A stretch of 64,000 bases of DNA from an uncultured Winogradskyella sp. (GTDB taxonomy: Bacteria > Bacteroidota > Bacteroidia > Flavobacteriales > Flavobacteriaceae): the NCBI RefSeq assembly GCF_947498005.1, contig NZ_CANMIW010000005.1, forward strand, positions 248,001 through 312,000, given 5' to 3'. A model generated the notes under the pieces. That model was not told the DNA's origin and ran no database searches. It saw only the letters and a program-made list of their open reading frames with translations. The position numbers were made by a program, and so were the translations under genes. Below are positions 53,099-63,060 of the stretch, piece after piece; within the stretch, counting starts at the first letter, position 1; every line of letters starts with the position of its first letter.

Positions 53099-54280
53099 TT
53101 AAATTATAAAATGTGACATAAATTCACAATCATCCGTAATGATTTGTGACTCTTGCGCTCGTAAGTTAATTGCGGAAGCCTTTGTAGTGAAAAACATACC
53201 AATTTGATAATAGTATTTTTCCATGTCTTGATTTAAAGGGTAATATTTTTGAAAAATCATATCCTGATTTCCAAAATCGCCTTTAGATTCTTGTCTTGCT
53301 TTTGTTGCTGTCTCTATAGCAATATTTTCACCTAATCTTCCGTAAACCGGCTTTTTAACGTATTCACCCAATCGTGCTTCTTGTTGCAAATAGGTTTCGG
53401 CTAAAATATTGTTAGGAAAGTTTTGAGTAATATACGCTAAGAATTTTTTATTCTGCCAAATGGCAGTGAATGGTGGATTTAAAACAACGACTTTGTCATT
53501 AATAATTAATTCAGAAAGCGTTTGCGCCAATTCTGGCTCATCATTAAACATCCAATCCCAAGGTACCATTTTAAAAAGTACATCTATCTCTTCAAACTCA
53601 CCACCAATTTCATAAAATACACCTTCATCTGAAAAAACTACATTCTCAAGATTAGAATATAAGGGTTTAAAACCTGCTTGGTAAGCTATATCGATAATAC
53701 AATTAACGTTTTCTACATCTTCAACATAACCAAATGAGGTTCCTAAAAAAGTTGGGTTGGGTTTATTTAATGTCGCTTTTAAATTAGAAAGCGTCATTTT
53801 TATATCGTCACTGAGCGTATTAAAACTTTGAGGATTGCCTTTTAATTCAGCTAACTGAAGTGGCTGCCACAAAAGTGTTTCTGGGATTGTACTGCATGTA
53901 TCAGCATTGAATTCTATAATTCTGCCGTAATCAGATTTTAATCCGCCATTAATATCAAATCGTCCGTAAAGAAAAGAATGCTTAGATTTATTTTTCCAGC
54001 TATGAATAATACATTTTTGAAATGATAAAGGAATACCTAAATCACCTAATTTATTATCTGCAATTATTTTGTCTGTTGCACGTTGAAATAAGTAGAAGGC
54101 TTCATCAGAAATACGACGCAATTGCTCTACCTCAGAACGGTAAATACCAAGTAATTCTTGAGAAAAATAATCTTCCCCTAAAAACCAATGTAAACGATTA
54201 GGTGTGTGTTTCTTTTTAAGGCGTTTAATTTCCTTAAACCGACTATCCTCCAAATGATCTAAACGACTTTCCACTGCCAT
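53099..54280 (-). CDS. glutathionylspermidine-synthase-like ATP-grasp ligase
   Basis: From the ATG at 54280 this is 393 residues. It matches the preATP-grasp plus ATP-grasp synthetase domain of glutathionylspermidine synthase and E. coli YgiC/YjfC, without the amidase half. Motifs: IEFNADTCSTIPETLLWQ, VLFKMVPWDWMFND, NPPFTAIWQNKKFLAYI, then KKPVYGRLGENIAI. The family joins a glycine carboxylate to a polyamine amine. It overlaps the YgiB-like gene by 38 bp. An ATG at 54307 would add nine residues. Confidence 0.87.
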   Translation of the reverse strand: MAVESRLDHLEDSRFKEIKRLKKKHTPNRLHWFLGEDYFSQELLGIYRSEVEQLRRISDEAFYLFQRATDKIIADNKLGDLGIPLSFQKCIIHSWKNKSKHSFLYGRFDINGGLKSDYGRIIEFNADTCSTIPETLLWQPLQLAELKGNPQSFNTLSDDIKMTLSNLKATLNKPNPTFLGTSFGYVEDVENVNCIIDIAYQAGFKPLYSNLENVVFSDEGVFYEIGGEFEEIDVLFKMVPWDWMFNDEPELAQTLSELIINDKVVVLNPPFTAIWQNKKFLAYITQNFPNNILAETYLQQEARLGEYVKKPVYGRLGENIAIETATKARQESKGDFGNQDMIFQKYYPLNQDMEKYYYQIGMFFTTKASAINLRAQESQIITDDCEFMSHFII

Positions 54281-54803
54281 AACCTTTTGATGATGAACCA
54301 GGAACACTCACACGACGTGACGTCGCAGAACTCTTTAAATCATTTTTTAAACCTGTAGACTTGTTGTAAGCTGACGCATTTTTGTAATTACCTTGCTTAG
54401 GTGTAACATTACCCATGTTTCTGTTAAAATAAGAAGCAGCTAAAGAGTAGTATAAGATACTTCTAAGACCAGAGTGACGGTAAGACGAAGATTCGTCATT
54501 TTTTAGTTTTCTTAAAGATAAAGTATCTACTGTACCTTCCAAAGTGTGAACAATAGCAATAGACTTTTCTTTCTCGTCTATAATACGCTCATCAAGAATT
54601 TTATAATCATTTCCAGGTTCAACTTCTTCAACTTCAGTAATTACACCTTTAGTAGATTCGTAAATCGTTTCTTCTTGTGCATCTTTAATTCTTGGGCTCC
54701 CGTCTTCTTCCCCACAACTTTGCAGAGTTAAAGCAGCAGTTACCGCAGCTATTAAAGTTATTTTTTTAGTTAAAGCAAGACCTGTTATAAAATTTTTCTT
54801 CAT
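54243..54803 (-). CDS. YgiB/UPF0441-like lipoprotein with Gly-Gly end
   Basis: From the ATG at 54803 this is 186 residues with a lipoprotein signal (KKITLIAAVTAALTLQSC). The mature part has an acidic region (KGVITEVEEVEPGNDYKILD) and a YFNRNMGNVTPKQGNYKNAS segment. Its C-terminus is Ser, Gly and Lys rich and ends SKGYGSGKSFRSFGG. The pairing with a YgiC-like ATP-grasp enzyme is the E. coli ygiB-ygiC arrangement. The last codons overlap the ligase gene. A -7 element lies 22 bp upstream, supporting this start. Confidence 0.8.
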   Translation of the reverse strand: MKKNFITGLALTKKITLIAAVTAALTLQSCGEEDGSPRIKDAQEETIYESTKGVITEVEEVEPGNDYKILDERIIDEKEKSIAIVHTLEGTVDTLSLRKLKNDESSSYRHSGLRSILYYSLAASYFNRNMGNVTPKQGNYKNASAYNKSTGLKNDLKSSATSRRVSVPGSSSKGYGSGKSFRSFGG

Positions 54804-54824
54804 CTTTGAGCAGTTATTATACAC

Positions 54825-54832
54825 CAAACATA
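54825..54832 (-). promoter_or_regulatory. putative promoter -7 element of the ygiB-like operon
   Basis: Minus-strand TATGTTTG matches TAnnTTTG exactly, 22 bp before the ATG at 54803, in the 40-bp gap divergent from the spermidine synthase gene. Confidence 0.5.
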
Positions 54833-54843
54833 GTCAAATTTTT

Positions 54844-56370
54844 ATGAAAAAAAAAGCCATAATTCCTTTTGCTGTATTTATTGCAGGATTATGTTCTATA
54901 ATCTATGAATTATTAATTAGTACAACTGCTACGTATTTTTTAGGTGATGGCGTTAGACAGTTTTCGATAATTATAGGTGTTTACCTTTTTTCAATGGGAA
55001 TTGGTGCGTTTTTAACTAAATTTCTCAAGCATAAACCACTCATTTTTTTTATTAATGTAGAATACCTCCTAGGATTTATAGGTGGAATTTCGGTTCCGTT
55101 GCTTTACATGCTTTTTGTTTATGTATCTCCTACAGTTTTACAAATAAGTTGCTTGGCTATCATTTTTATAATTGGGTTGTTAACAGGTATGGAAGTACCA
55201 TTGCTAACATTTGCATTAGAGGATAGTAATATAAAGAATAACTTGTCCAATATTTTGTCACTAGATTATATAGGCGGTTTAATAGCTACTCTTATTTTTC
55301 CGTTCATTATTCTCCCTTTTGTTGGGTTATATTATTCCTCGTTAATCTTTGGGATAGTTAATATTTTATTAGGCATCGTTTTGAATTATACAATTCTAAA
55401 AGATAAAAAACGCAATAGTATTTACGGATTTCTTGTGATTGCAGTTTTATTGGTATTGGTCATATTTGGAGGACGATTCTTAGAGGTTTGGGACCAGAAA
55501 ATTTATAAAAGACCTATTGTTTTAAATGAACAGACCCCTTACCAAAAAATTGTTATGACTAAAAATAGTGATGATGTCAGGCTTTACTTAAACCGCGTGA
55601 TTCAGTTTGCATCTTCTGATGAGTATCGTTATCACGAATCCTTAGTCCATGTGCCATTGGCAATGCATAATAATCCTAAGCGTGTTTTAATTTTAGGAGG
55701 TGGCGAAAATTTAGCAAGCAGAGAAGTGCTAAAAAATAAAAAAGTACAACAAATTGATGTTGTTGATATTGATAGTACAATGTTTTATTTGGCAAAAGAG
55801 AATCAATATTTAAAAGAAATAAACGAAAATGCAGCATTAAATGAAAAAGTAAATCTTATTGCTCAAGATGCTTTTACGTTTTTGTTTAATAATGATGAGA
55901 GATACGATATTATAATCGCAGATTTACCAGATCCTACCAATCAAGCAATTGCTAGACTATACAGTAAGCAATTTTTTTTAATGGCGAAAAGAAATCTGAA
56001 AAGGGATGGTGTATTTGTAACACAGGCAGGAGAGATATACTTTTCTAACACCGTTTTTAGTTGTATTAATAATACTTTAAAATCTGTTTTTGAAACCGTA
56101 GAGCCTTACCATACTTATATTCCATCATTTGGAGATTGGGGATTTATTATTGCTAAAAATAGTAATAATACAAATAGTTTAAGTCCAAATGCGTTACCAA
56201 AAGACTTGAAATTTTTAAATCCAAACCAAGTTGAGCAAACTTTTGTCTTCCCTTTAGATATTAAAATCGCAGATACAAAGCTAAATACTTTAGACAACCC
56301 AATAATACTAAATTACTTTTTGGATGATTGGGGAAAATGGAAAGCTGATTTTCAAACTGGGACTAAGTAA
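54844..56370 (+). CDS. speE: membrane-bound polyamine aminopropyltransferase
   Basis: This 508-residue protein has about seven N-terminal membrane helices (residues 5-205; FAVFIAGLCSIIYELLIST) and a C-terminal spermidine-synthase domain (about 220-480). The latter has QTPYQKIVMT, VLILGGGENLASREVLKNKK (donor binding), DVVDID, and IIADLPDPTNQAI with the catalytic Asp. It would move an aminopropyl group from the SpeD product to a diamine at the inner membrane. It is divergent from the YgiB-ligase operon with a 40-bp gap. Confidence 0.92.
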   Translation: MKKKAIIPFAVFIAGLCSIIYELLISTTATYFLGDGVRQFSIIIGVYLFSMGIGAFLTKFLKHKPLIFFINVEYLLGFIGGISVPLLYMLFVYVSPTVLQISCLAIIFIIGLLTGMEVPLLTFALEDSNIKNNLSNILSLDYIGGLIATLIFPFIILPFVGLYYSSLIFGIVNILLGIVLNYTILKDKKRNSIYGFLVIAVLLVLVIFGGRFLEVWDQKIYKRPIVLNEQTPYQKIVMTKNSDDVRLYLNRVIQFASSDEYRYHESLVHVPLAMHNNPKRVLILGGGENLASREVLKNKKVQQIDVVDIDSTMFYLAKENQYLKEINENAALNEKVNLIAQDAFTFLFNNDERYDIIIADLPDPTNQAIARLYSKQFFLMAKRNLKRDGVFVTQAGEIYFSNTVFSCINNTLKSVFETVEPYHTYIPSFGDWGFIIAKNSNNTNSLSPNALPKDLKFLNPNQVEQTFVFPLDIKIADTKLNTLDNPIILNYFLDDWGKWKADFQTGTK

Positions 56371-56403
56371 GGCATTGAACAATTATTATTTTGAATCCTA
56401 ATT

Positions 56404-56444
56404 GTCATTTCGACAGAGAGAGGAACGAACGACGAGAAATCTCA
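56404..56444. repeat. dispersed intergenic repeat, copy B
   Basis: Reverse-complement copy of the repeat at 9325-9365 (33 of 40 bases equal). It lies after the spermidine synthase gene. Confidence 0.65.
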
Positions 56445-56512
56445 TAATTAAATCAGAATTCATATATAGAAAACGAATTATTAAACTTGAACGATTAATT
56501 AAAATTATAACA

Positions 56513-56546
56513 ACAAAAAAAAAAGGACAAGCAAAGCTTATCCTTT
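56513..56546 (-). terminator. terminator of the adhesin-like operon
   Basis: AAAGGA-C-AAGC / GCTT-A-TCCTTT with a 3-nt loop (one mismatch) is preceded by an A-run, giving a T-run on the minus strand. It lies 22 bp after the stop at 56568. Confidence 0.78.
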
Positions 56547-56567
56547 CTTTTGTTTATTTATAACAGT

Positions 56568-57293
56568 TTAATTGCTCACGCTACCAGAACCCGTAATTTT
56601 AGTGTCTTTATTTGTTGGATTACCTGAGTAATTAACATCACCAGAACCTGTGATTCTAACTACCAATTCGCCATCGCAAACGACATCAGCACTACCAGAT
56701 CCTGTTATTTTAGCTGTAACATTAGTACTATCTAAATCATCGCCTTCAAAATCTCCCGAACCAGCTACTTTTACAATTAAATCTGTTGTGTTTCCTTCTA
56801 ATTTAATATCGCCAGAACCAGCGATACTACTTTCGGTTATTTTAGAATCTATACTTAATTCAATGTCTCCTGAACCAGCTAAAGAAACTTTTAATTTATC
56901 TGCTTCTATCGTTCCCGAATTTTTTACATCTCCCGAACCTGCAAGTGACACAGAATTAATAGATTTGTAAGGTATAGTTACGACAATAGTAGAACTTGGC
57001 TTTAAATTATAACCATCTTTGACACGTACAGAAAGTGTGTTGTTTTTAACTTCTACCAAGATATATTCCATAAGGTTGTCATCGCCTTTAACAGTAATGT
57101 TACCTTCTTTTCCTGGTACTAAATTAAAGTCCATTGATCCTGCTGTTTTAACACCATCATAAGATGTTGTAGAAAAGGTTTCTGTGGTAATATTGCCATT
57201 ACCCTTAATTTTTTTCCATTTTCCCCATTGTGCATGAGATAAACTTGTACTTAATAAAATGGCAAGAACTGTGATTGATTGTAATAGTTTCAT
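56568..57293 (-). CDS. DUF2807 (head-GIN) surface protein
   Basis: This 241-residue protein has a signal peptide (MKLLQSITVLAILLSTSLSHA). The mature part is DUF2807, a beta-helix-like domain with GSGD repeats (SLAGSGDVK, SIAGSGDIK, VAGSGDFE, ITGSGDVNYSG) every 20 to 25 residues. It is probably secreted to the periplasm or surface. It is the last gene of the sigma/anti-sigma operon, which suggests it is a target of that sigma factor. Similar domains are called putative auto-transporter adhesins, without proof. Confidence 0.85.
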   Translation of the reverse strand: MKLLQSITVLAILLSTSLSHAQWGKWKKIKGNGNITTETFSTTSYDGVKTAGSMDFNLVPGKEGNITVKGDDNLMEYILVEVKNNTLSVRVKDGYNLKPSSTIVVTIPYKSINSVSLAGSGDVKNSGTIEADKLKVSLAGSGDIELSIDSKITESSIAGSGDIKLEGNTTDLIVKVAGSGDFEGDDLDSTNVTAKITGSGSADVVCDGELVVRITGSGDVNYSGNPTNKDTKITGSGSVSN

Positions 57294-57343
57294 AATAGTT
57301 AATGTTTTATTGATTTATAATTGATTGATGTCTTTAATTAAAT

Positions 57344-58432
57344 TTAATTCTTCTTAAAAGTTACACTTCCATATTCAGAATTTATTTTAATCAAGTTACC
57401 AGAATCTTTAGAGCCATGGTAACCGCTGTACTTTTTTTCGGTGTGATCAATTTCTTTATTGGTAAAATTAAAACTATCAGATTCTCGCAAGGATGCAAAC
57501 TCTAAGTCTATATCGAAGTTGAAATTATAATTAGCGTCATGGCCAATTGTAATACCAGTAAAATCTGCTGTAATATCTATATCGCCAGCTTTAGATGCCA
57601 TTCGGTCTATTTTTAACGAACCATAATTAGCGTTTAGTCTTACGTTCTTGTACACATTGCCTAGTCGCAGAGTGAGATAATCACCTTTGCCCTCAAAATT
57701 ATTAACATTATCTACTTTTAAAGATCCATAATCACAGTTGTACTCTACATGCTCTGCAACTTCCACAATAGATTTTGTATAGTCTGCTTTTATCATTAAA
57801 TCTTTAGTTTTTGCAACGGTAAAGCCACTATAATCCGCTATTATCTCGCCACTTTTTATGTATTCAAAATAACAATTAGAACTATAATCAAAACGGATTT
57901 CGTTATTGTCTGCCATTAATTCTTTAGTGGTAATTTTACCATAATCACAACTTAATTTTGCGACGCCATTTAATCGGTCTAAGTTAATGGATCCGTAATC
58001 TTGTGATAAGTCTACATTTCCAGAAATAGGCATTTTAATGACATAATTAACTTCAATCTGAAGATTCATGTTTTTTCCCCAATTCCACCAGCTACTTTTG
58101 TTTTTACTAATGTGTGTGATGGCCGAAACCAAATCATTTGTAGATGAGAAATCTATATTAATACCTTCAATTTTTTCTTCAACCTTATCGGCATTATTAC
58201 CTGTAACTTTAATAAGGATATCAAAATCAATACGATTTTCTTCCCAGGTAATTACATCTACACTTCCAAAGCTATTATCTACTTTTAGTGTGGCATTAGA
58301 TGAGACATTAAACGTCTTTTTTATGCTGCGTTCTTTTGAAGATTTCTTGAGGTCTTCGCCAGAATTTGCGAATACAATACTCGGTAAGAGTAAAAGTAAA
58401 AAGGCAATTTTATAATGTATTTTTAGGTTCAT
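57344..58432 (-). CDS. DUF4097-like surface protein
   Basis: This 362-residue protein has a signal peptide (KIAFLLLLLPSIVFANS) and a beta-helix-like mature region with repeated strand patterns: LKVDNSFGSVDVITWEEN, GNVDLSQDYGSINLDRLNG, CDYGSLKVDN, NANYGSLKIDR. The DYGS-type repeats match DUF4097/adhesin-like proteins found after Bacteroidota ECF operons. The start overlaps the putative anti-sigma gene by 23 bp, so it is co-translated. Function unknown. Confidence 0.78.
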   Translation of the reverse strand: MNLKIHYKIAFLLLLLPSIVFANSGEDLKKSSKERSIKKTFNVSSNATLKVDNSFGSVDVITWEENRIDFDILIKVTGNNADKVEEKIEGINIDFSSTNDLVSAITHISKNKSSWWNWGKNMNLQIEVNYVIKMPISGNVDLSQDYGSINLDRLNGVAKLSCDYGKITTKELMADNNEIRFDYSSNCYFEYIKSGEIIADYSGFTVAKTKDLMIKADYTKSIVEVAEHVEYNCDYGSLKVDNVNNFEGKGDYLTLRLGNVYKNVRLNANYGSLKIDRMASKAGDIDITADFTGITIGHDANYNFNFDIDLEFASLRESDSFNFTNKEIDHTEKKYSGYHGSKDSGNLIKINSEYGSVTFKKN

Positions 58433-58973
58433 TTGTATTTGTTTTAAGTTCTTTAATTACTTCAATCTGTTCTAATACAGTATTTAAAATATCTATTCGG
58501 TTTTGAAAATTTGAAATCATCGCATATATAACACGTTGGTTTTTTCCACTTTCGGTTAAATCTGTTTTTAATTTTTGATAATCGTTCTCTAAAAGTTTAA
58601 TTTGCGCTAAAGCATCACTAATAATCTGCTCCGTTAAAGGTGAGCGTTCTTCGTTTAGTTTTTTTAATTCGTTTTCAATTGTTACTGTAAAGAAGTCTTG
58701 TGTTTCAGACATTTCAGGTGATACACTTGCTAAATCTAAATCTTCAGAATCATTTTGTAACGTTGTAAAAAGACCTAAACATATTATTATAGAAGCTGCA
58801 ATGGCTAAAAAAGGTTTCCAGTTAAAACCAGATGATTTTTTAACTTCTATTGAAGCTATATCGTTAGATTTCAATTTATCTAAAAATCGTTGTTCATGAT
58901 TGGTTTGTGGGGTTTCAATATCAAATTGACCCTTCAAATTATCAAATAAACTATCTAAATTATCTTTTTCCAT
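58410..58973 (-). CDS. putative anti-sigma factor
   Basis: This 187-residue protein has a cytoplasmic N-terminal part (DNLDSLFDNLKGQFDIETPQ), one membrane helix (about 52-67; KPFLAIAASIIICLGLF), and a periplasmic helical part (LLENDYQKLKTDLTESG). That topology suits a membrane anti-sigma factor. It lies 7 bp after the sigma gene and overlaps the DUF4097-like gene by 23 bp. It has no zinc anti-sigma motif visible, so the call rests on position and topology. Confidence 0.72.
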   Translation of the reverse strand: MEKDNLDSLFDNLKGQFDIETPQTNHEQRFLDKLKSNDIASIEVKKSSGFNWKPFLAIAASIIICLGLFTTLQNDSEDLDLASVSPEMSETQDFFTVTIENELKKLNEERSPLTEQIISDALAQIKLLENDYQKLKTDLTESGKNQRVIYAMISNFQNRIDILNTVLEQIEVIKELKTNTNEPKNTL

Positions 58974-58980
58974 AATTAAA

Positions 58981-59535
58981 TTAAGATGCTTTTAGTACTA
59001 ATTTTTTTCTCAAACTTTCTTTTGCTCTCGATATTAAAGTTCTGCAATTGGCATAAGAGATGTTCATAATCTCGCAGATTTCCTCGTAATCGTAACCTTC
59101 TATTAAATGTAGTGTTAGGCTTAAACTGTAATTGGGTTTTAAAGTTTTCATAACGTCTAAAATTTGTTTTACTTTCTCATTATTCTGGTCTGGTTCAACA
59201 ATGCCGTCGTTATCTTCTACTTTATAAATCACAGCGTCTAAAGGCACTTCATTTTGTCTTACTTTTTTATTGTAATAGCCAATACTATTGTTTATTACAA
59301 TACGTTTTAACCATGCACCAAACATGTTAGTGTCTTCTAAGGACTTCAATTTTGTAAAAGCGGTTAAAAACGACTCTTGCATAATGTCCTCAGCTTTAAA
59401 AGAATCTTTTACAATTCTTATGGCTGTGTTATACATCGCTTTGTTATATCTGTTGTAAATTTCCAACTGTGCACGTTGGTTACCAGATTGACAAAGGATT
59501 AATAACTGTTCGATATTTTGATTGGTTGATGTCAA
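58981..59535 (-). CDS. ECF-type RNA polymerase sigma factor
   Basis: This 184-residue sigma factor has region 2 (YNTAIRIVKDSFKAEDIMQE, then FGAWLKRIVINNSI) and region 4 (LHLIEGYDYEEICEIMNISY, then CRTLISRAKESLRKKL). The order sigma, membrane partner, two surface proteins is a cell-envelope-type ECF operon. Its gap to lon is 229 bp and divergent; I could not place a promoter. Target genes probably include its own operon. Confidence 0.93.
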   Translation of the reverse strand: MTSTNQNIEQLLILCQSGNQRAQLEIYNRYNKAMYNTAIRIVKDSFKAEDIMQESFLTAFTKLKSLEDTNMFGAWLKRIVINNSIGYYNKKVRQNEVPLDAVIYKVEDNDGIVEPDQNNEKVKQILDVMKTLKPNYSLSLTLHLIEGYDYEEICEIMNISYANCRTLISRAKESLRKKLVLKAS

Positions 59536-59764
59536 AAAACAATTGCTTTTACTTATAGATGACGTCTTTTTTGAAGTGTTACAGTTTTAATGAAAAAAAA
59601 ATTAAACTGTGATAAAGGTAATGGCATAACAATTGGAATTACTATAGTGTGAATAACTTTGAATATCTTATAAGTAATTGATATTCAGTATAAAGTTAAA
59701 TTTTAATACATTTAAAATAATGTTATTCTGTTTGGTTTTATGACAGAATGACCATAATATATAT

Positions 59765-62218
59765 ATGAAAAAATCAAAATTTTTAAATTTAGACAATCTG
59801 TCATTTCAGGATTTCGATGAGAATTCAGAATTAATTCCATTAATGACTCCTGAAGATGAAGAATTAATAAACAGCGAATCTTTGCCAGAATCGTTACCAA
59901 TTTTGCCTTTAAGAAATACGGTATTGTTTCCTGGTGTTGTAATTCCTATTACTGCTGGTAGAGATGCTTCTATTAAACTAATTAATGATGCCAATAAAGG
60001 TGGAAAAGTAATTGGTGTTGTATCTCAAATAGACGAAACTGTAGAAAACCCAACAGCAAAAGATATCTATAAAACGGGTACAGTGGCACGTATTTTAAAA
60101 GTGCTAAAAATGCCAGATGGTAACACAACTGTGGTTATACAAGGTAAAAAGCGTTTTGCTATAAATGAGGTAACTTCAGAGAAACCGTATTTAACAGCAA
60201 CAATTTCTGATATTCCTGAGGCTAAACCTGCAGCAGATAATGAGGAATTTAAGGCTATTATAGATTCTATAAAAGATTTGTCTTTAGAGATTATTAAGGA
60301 AAGTCCAAACATTCCGTCTGAAGCGAGTTTTGCGATTAAGAATATTGAAAGTAATTCGTTTTTAATCAATTTTGTGTCTTCTAACATGAATCTTAAAGTA
60401 GAGGAGAAGCAAGAATTATTAAAGATTAACGATTTAAAAGAACGTGCGCTTCAAACATTGAAGTTTATGAATCTAGAATATCAGAAGCTTGAGCTTAAAA
60501 ATGATATTCAGTCTAAGGTTCAGAGCGATATGAATCAGCAACAACGTGAGTATTTCTTGCATCAACAGATGAAAACTATCCAAGAAGAATTGGGTGGAGG
60601 CGTTTCTTCTGGTGAAGAGATTGAAGATATGCGTGCACGTGCTAAAGACAAAAAATGGGACGATAAAGTAAAGGAACATTTTGAAAAAGAATTAGCCAAA
60701 ATGCAACGTATGAATCCTCAGGTGGCTGAGTATTCTATTCAACGTAACTATTTAGACTTGTTTTTAGATTTACCTTGGAACGAATTTAGCAAGGATAAAT
60801 TTGACCTTAAACGTGCTCAGAAAATTTTAGATAGAGACCATTTTGGTTTAGAAGATGTAAAGAAAAGAATTATAGAATATTTGGCCGTTTTAAAACTTAG
60901 AAACGACATGAAATCGCCAATTCTGTGTTTATATGGACCTCCTGGTGTTGGTAAAACCTCTTTAGGGAAATCTGTAGCTGAAGCTTTGGGTAGAGAATAT
61001 GTTAGAATTTCTTTGGGTGGTTTAAGAGACGAAGCCGAAATTAGAGGACATAGAAAAACGTACATTGGTGCAATGCCAGGACGTATTATTCAGAGTTTAA
61101 AAAAGGCACAGACATCTAACCCAGTTTTTGTATTAGATGAGATAGATAAATTATCTTCAGGTCATCAAGGTGACCCATCGTCTGCTTTATTAGAAGTTTT
61201 AGACCCAGAACAAAACAGTGAGTTTTATGATAATTTCCTAGAAATGGGATACGATTTATCTAAAGTTATGTTCATTGCGACCTCTAATAGTTTAAATACA
61301 ATTCAGCCTGCATTAAGAGACCGAATGGAAATCATTAATGTTACAGGTTATACTATTGAAGAAAAAGTAGAGATTGCTAAACGTCATTTATTACCAAAGC
61401 AATTAAAAGAGCATGGTTTAGATGACAAAGCGTTAAAAATTGCTAAACCACAATTAGAAAAAATAGTTGAAGGATATACAAGAGAATCTGGAGTTAGAGG
61501 CTTAGAGAAGCAAATTGCAAAAATGGTACGCTATGCTGCCAAGAATATTGCAATGGAAGAAGATTACAATATCAAAATCTCTAATGATGATGTTATTGAA
61601 GTTTTAGGAAGCCCTCGATTAGAACGTGATAAGTACGAAAATAATGATGTTGCAGGTGTAGTAACAGGCTTAGCTTGGACAAGTGTTGGTGGAGATATTT
61701 TATTTATAGAATCTATTTTATCTAAAGGTAAAGGCGCTTTGTCTATTACTGGTAACTTAGGGAAAGTGATGAAAGAGTCTGCGACTATAGCTATGGAATA
61801 CATTAAAGCCAATGCAGAAGAGTTTGGTATTAATCCAGAAATATTTGCCAAATACAATGTGCATATTCACGTGCCAGAAGGAGCAACACCAAAAGATGGA
61901 CCAAGTGCAGGTGTTACTATGTTAACTTCTTTAGTATCTTTGTTTACGCAACGTAAAGTTAAGAAGAGCTTGGCAATGACAGGCGAAATTACATTACGTG
62001 GTAAAGTATTACCTGTTGGTGGAATTAAAGAAAAAATCTTAGCAGCTAAACGTGCTCGTATTAAAGAGATTTTGCTTTGTGAAGACAACAGAAGAGATAT
62101 TGAAGAAATTAAACCTGAATATTTAAAAGGCCTAACGTTTCATTACGTAACAGATATGAGTGATGTGTTAAAGCTGGCTCTTACCAAGCAAAAAGTAAAA
62201 AATGCAAAAAAATTATAG
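59765..62218 (+). CDS. lon: ATP-dependent protease Lon
   Basis: This 817-residue protease degrades misfolded and regulatory proteins. Domains: Lon N-terminal substrate domain (about 45-250; [16 protein letters not shown]), helical linker, AAA+ with Walker [14 protein letters not shown] and Walker [11 protein letters not shown], and the C-terminal protease with catalytic Ser in [12 protein letters not shown] and Lys in [15 protein letters not shown]. Length is typical. The end overlaps the LysM gene by 17 bp, so they are coupled. Confidence 0.98.
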   Translation: MKKSKFLNLDNLSFQDFDENSELIPLMTPEDEELINSESLPESLPILPLRNTVLFPGVVIPITAGRDASIKLINDANKGGKVIGVVSQIDETVENPTAKDIYKTGTVARILKVLKMPDGNTTVVIQGKKRFAINEVTSEKPYLTATISDIPEAKPAADNEEFKAIIDSIKDLSLEIIKESPNIPSEASFAIKNIESNSFLINFVSSNMNLKVEEKQELLKINDLKERALQTLKFMNLEYQKLELKNDIQSKVQSDMNQQQREYFLHQQMKTIQEELGGGVSSGEEIEDMRARAKDKKWDDKVKEHFEKELAKMQRMNPQVAEYSIQRNYLDLFLDLPWNEFSKDKFDLKRAQKILDRDHFGLEDVKKRIIEYLAVLKLRNDMKSPILCLYGPPGVGKTSLGKSVAEALGREYVRISLGGLRDEAEIRGHRKTYIGAMPGRIIQSLKKAQTSNPVFVLDEIDKLSSGHQGDPSSALLEVLDPEQNSEFYDNFLEMGYDLSKVMFIATSNSLNTIQPALRDRMEIINVTGYTIEEKVEIAKRHLLPKQLKEHGLDDKALKIAKPQLEKIVEGYTRESGVRGLEKQIAKMVRYAAKNIAMEEDYNIKISNDDVIEVLGSPRLERDKYENNDVAGVVTGLAWTSVGGDILFIESILSKGKGALSITGNLGKVMKESATIAMEYIKANAEEFGINPEIFAKYNVHIHVPEGATPKDGPSAGVTMLTSLVSLFTQRKVKKSLAMTGEITLRGKVLPVGGIKEKILAAKRARIKEILLCEDNRRDIEEIKPEYLKGLTFHYVTDMSDVLKLALTKQKVKNAKKL

Positions 62219-62987
62219 ATTAATTATATCCATTATTACCCTCGGATTTTCTAGTATATGTGCATTTGCACAAGACTCAATAGTTGCACAAAATACTATT
62301 GAGTATAAAGATGTTTTTTTAGACGGGAAACCAGCTAAACTAAATGTTGCAACTGGAGAAGTAAAGCTAGTGCAGCCAAAAGATAAAGTAGAAACAGTTG
62401 TAAAAGAATCAGTAGTTAATGCTGCTGATTCTAGCAACAATAATCAAACTGAAAATAGCGTAAGTAATACAGTAAAGGAGTCAGATTTTTATATAGTAAA
62501 AGAAGGCGAATCGTTGTTTGATGTTTCTAAAAAGTATAATGTTTCTTTAAGTGAGTTAAAGGCAGCAAATAATTTAGAAACAACTTTAATTAATGTGGGT
62601 CAAAAATTAAGAGTAGTTAATTTTGATGCTGTTGAAGCTATCACTTATACTAGTAATTCTAGCTCAGAAAACGCAAATTCAGATTATTATATTGTTGAAC
62701 GCGGTAATACCTTATTCAGTTTGGCCAATCGATTTAACTTAAGTGTTAATGAGTTGAAGCGAATGAATAATTTAATTTCAAATGTGATTAGGGTTGGTCA
62801 AAGACTTCGTGTTAATGGATCGGAAACATCTAATATTACTAATGGCGCTTCATTTTATGTAGTAAAAAATGGAGATAATTTATATCGAATTGCACTCAAT
62901 AATGGTACAACGGTTAACGAAATAAAGCGTTTAAATGGATTAACGAGTAATCTTATTACTGTTGGCCAAGAATTACAGTTACGATAG
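62202..62987 (+). CDS. triple-LysM secreted protein
   Basis: This 261-residue protein has a signal peptide ([17 protein letters not shown]) and three LysM peptidoglycan-binding domains at about 96-141 ([20 protein letters not shown]), 161-204 ([20 protein letters not shown]) and 217-260 ([20 protein letters not shown]). No catalytic domain is present, so it likely binds peptidoglycan in the periplasm as a scaffold. It starts inside the end of lon (17-bp overlap), and porQ follows by 73 bp. Confidence 0.9.
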   Translation: MQKNYRLIISIITLGFSSICAFAQDSIVAQNTIEYKDVFLDGKPAKLNVATGEVKLVQPKDKVETVVKESVVNAADSSNNNQTENSVSNTVKESDFYIVKEGESLFDVSKKYNVSLSELKAANNLETTLINVGQKLRVVNFDAVEAITYTSNSSSENANSDYYIVERGNTLFSLANRFNLSVNELKRMNNLISNVIRVGQRLRVNGSETSNITNGASFYVVKNGDNLYRIALNNGTTVNEIKRLNGLTSNLITVGQELQLR

Positions 62988-63060
62988 AAATATTTTCTAC
63001 TCAAAAAATAAAAAAATCATATCATCGTTTTAAGATAGATTTAGTTATTTTGCAAAATCT

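Noticed and set aside
56650..56970. Plus-strand repetitive frame with SPEPA runs
   Set aside because: It is the antisense reading of the GSGD repeats of the DUF2807 protein.
58068..58415. Plus-strand 115-codon open frame
   Set aside because: It is antisense to the signal peptide and repeat region of the DUF4097-like gene; composition is not gene-like.
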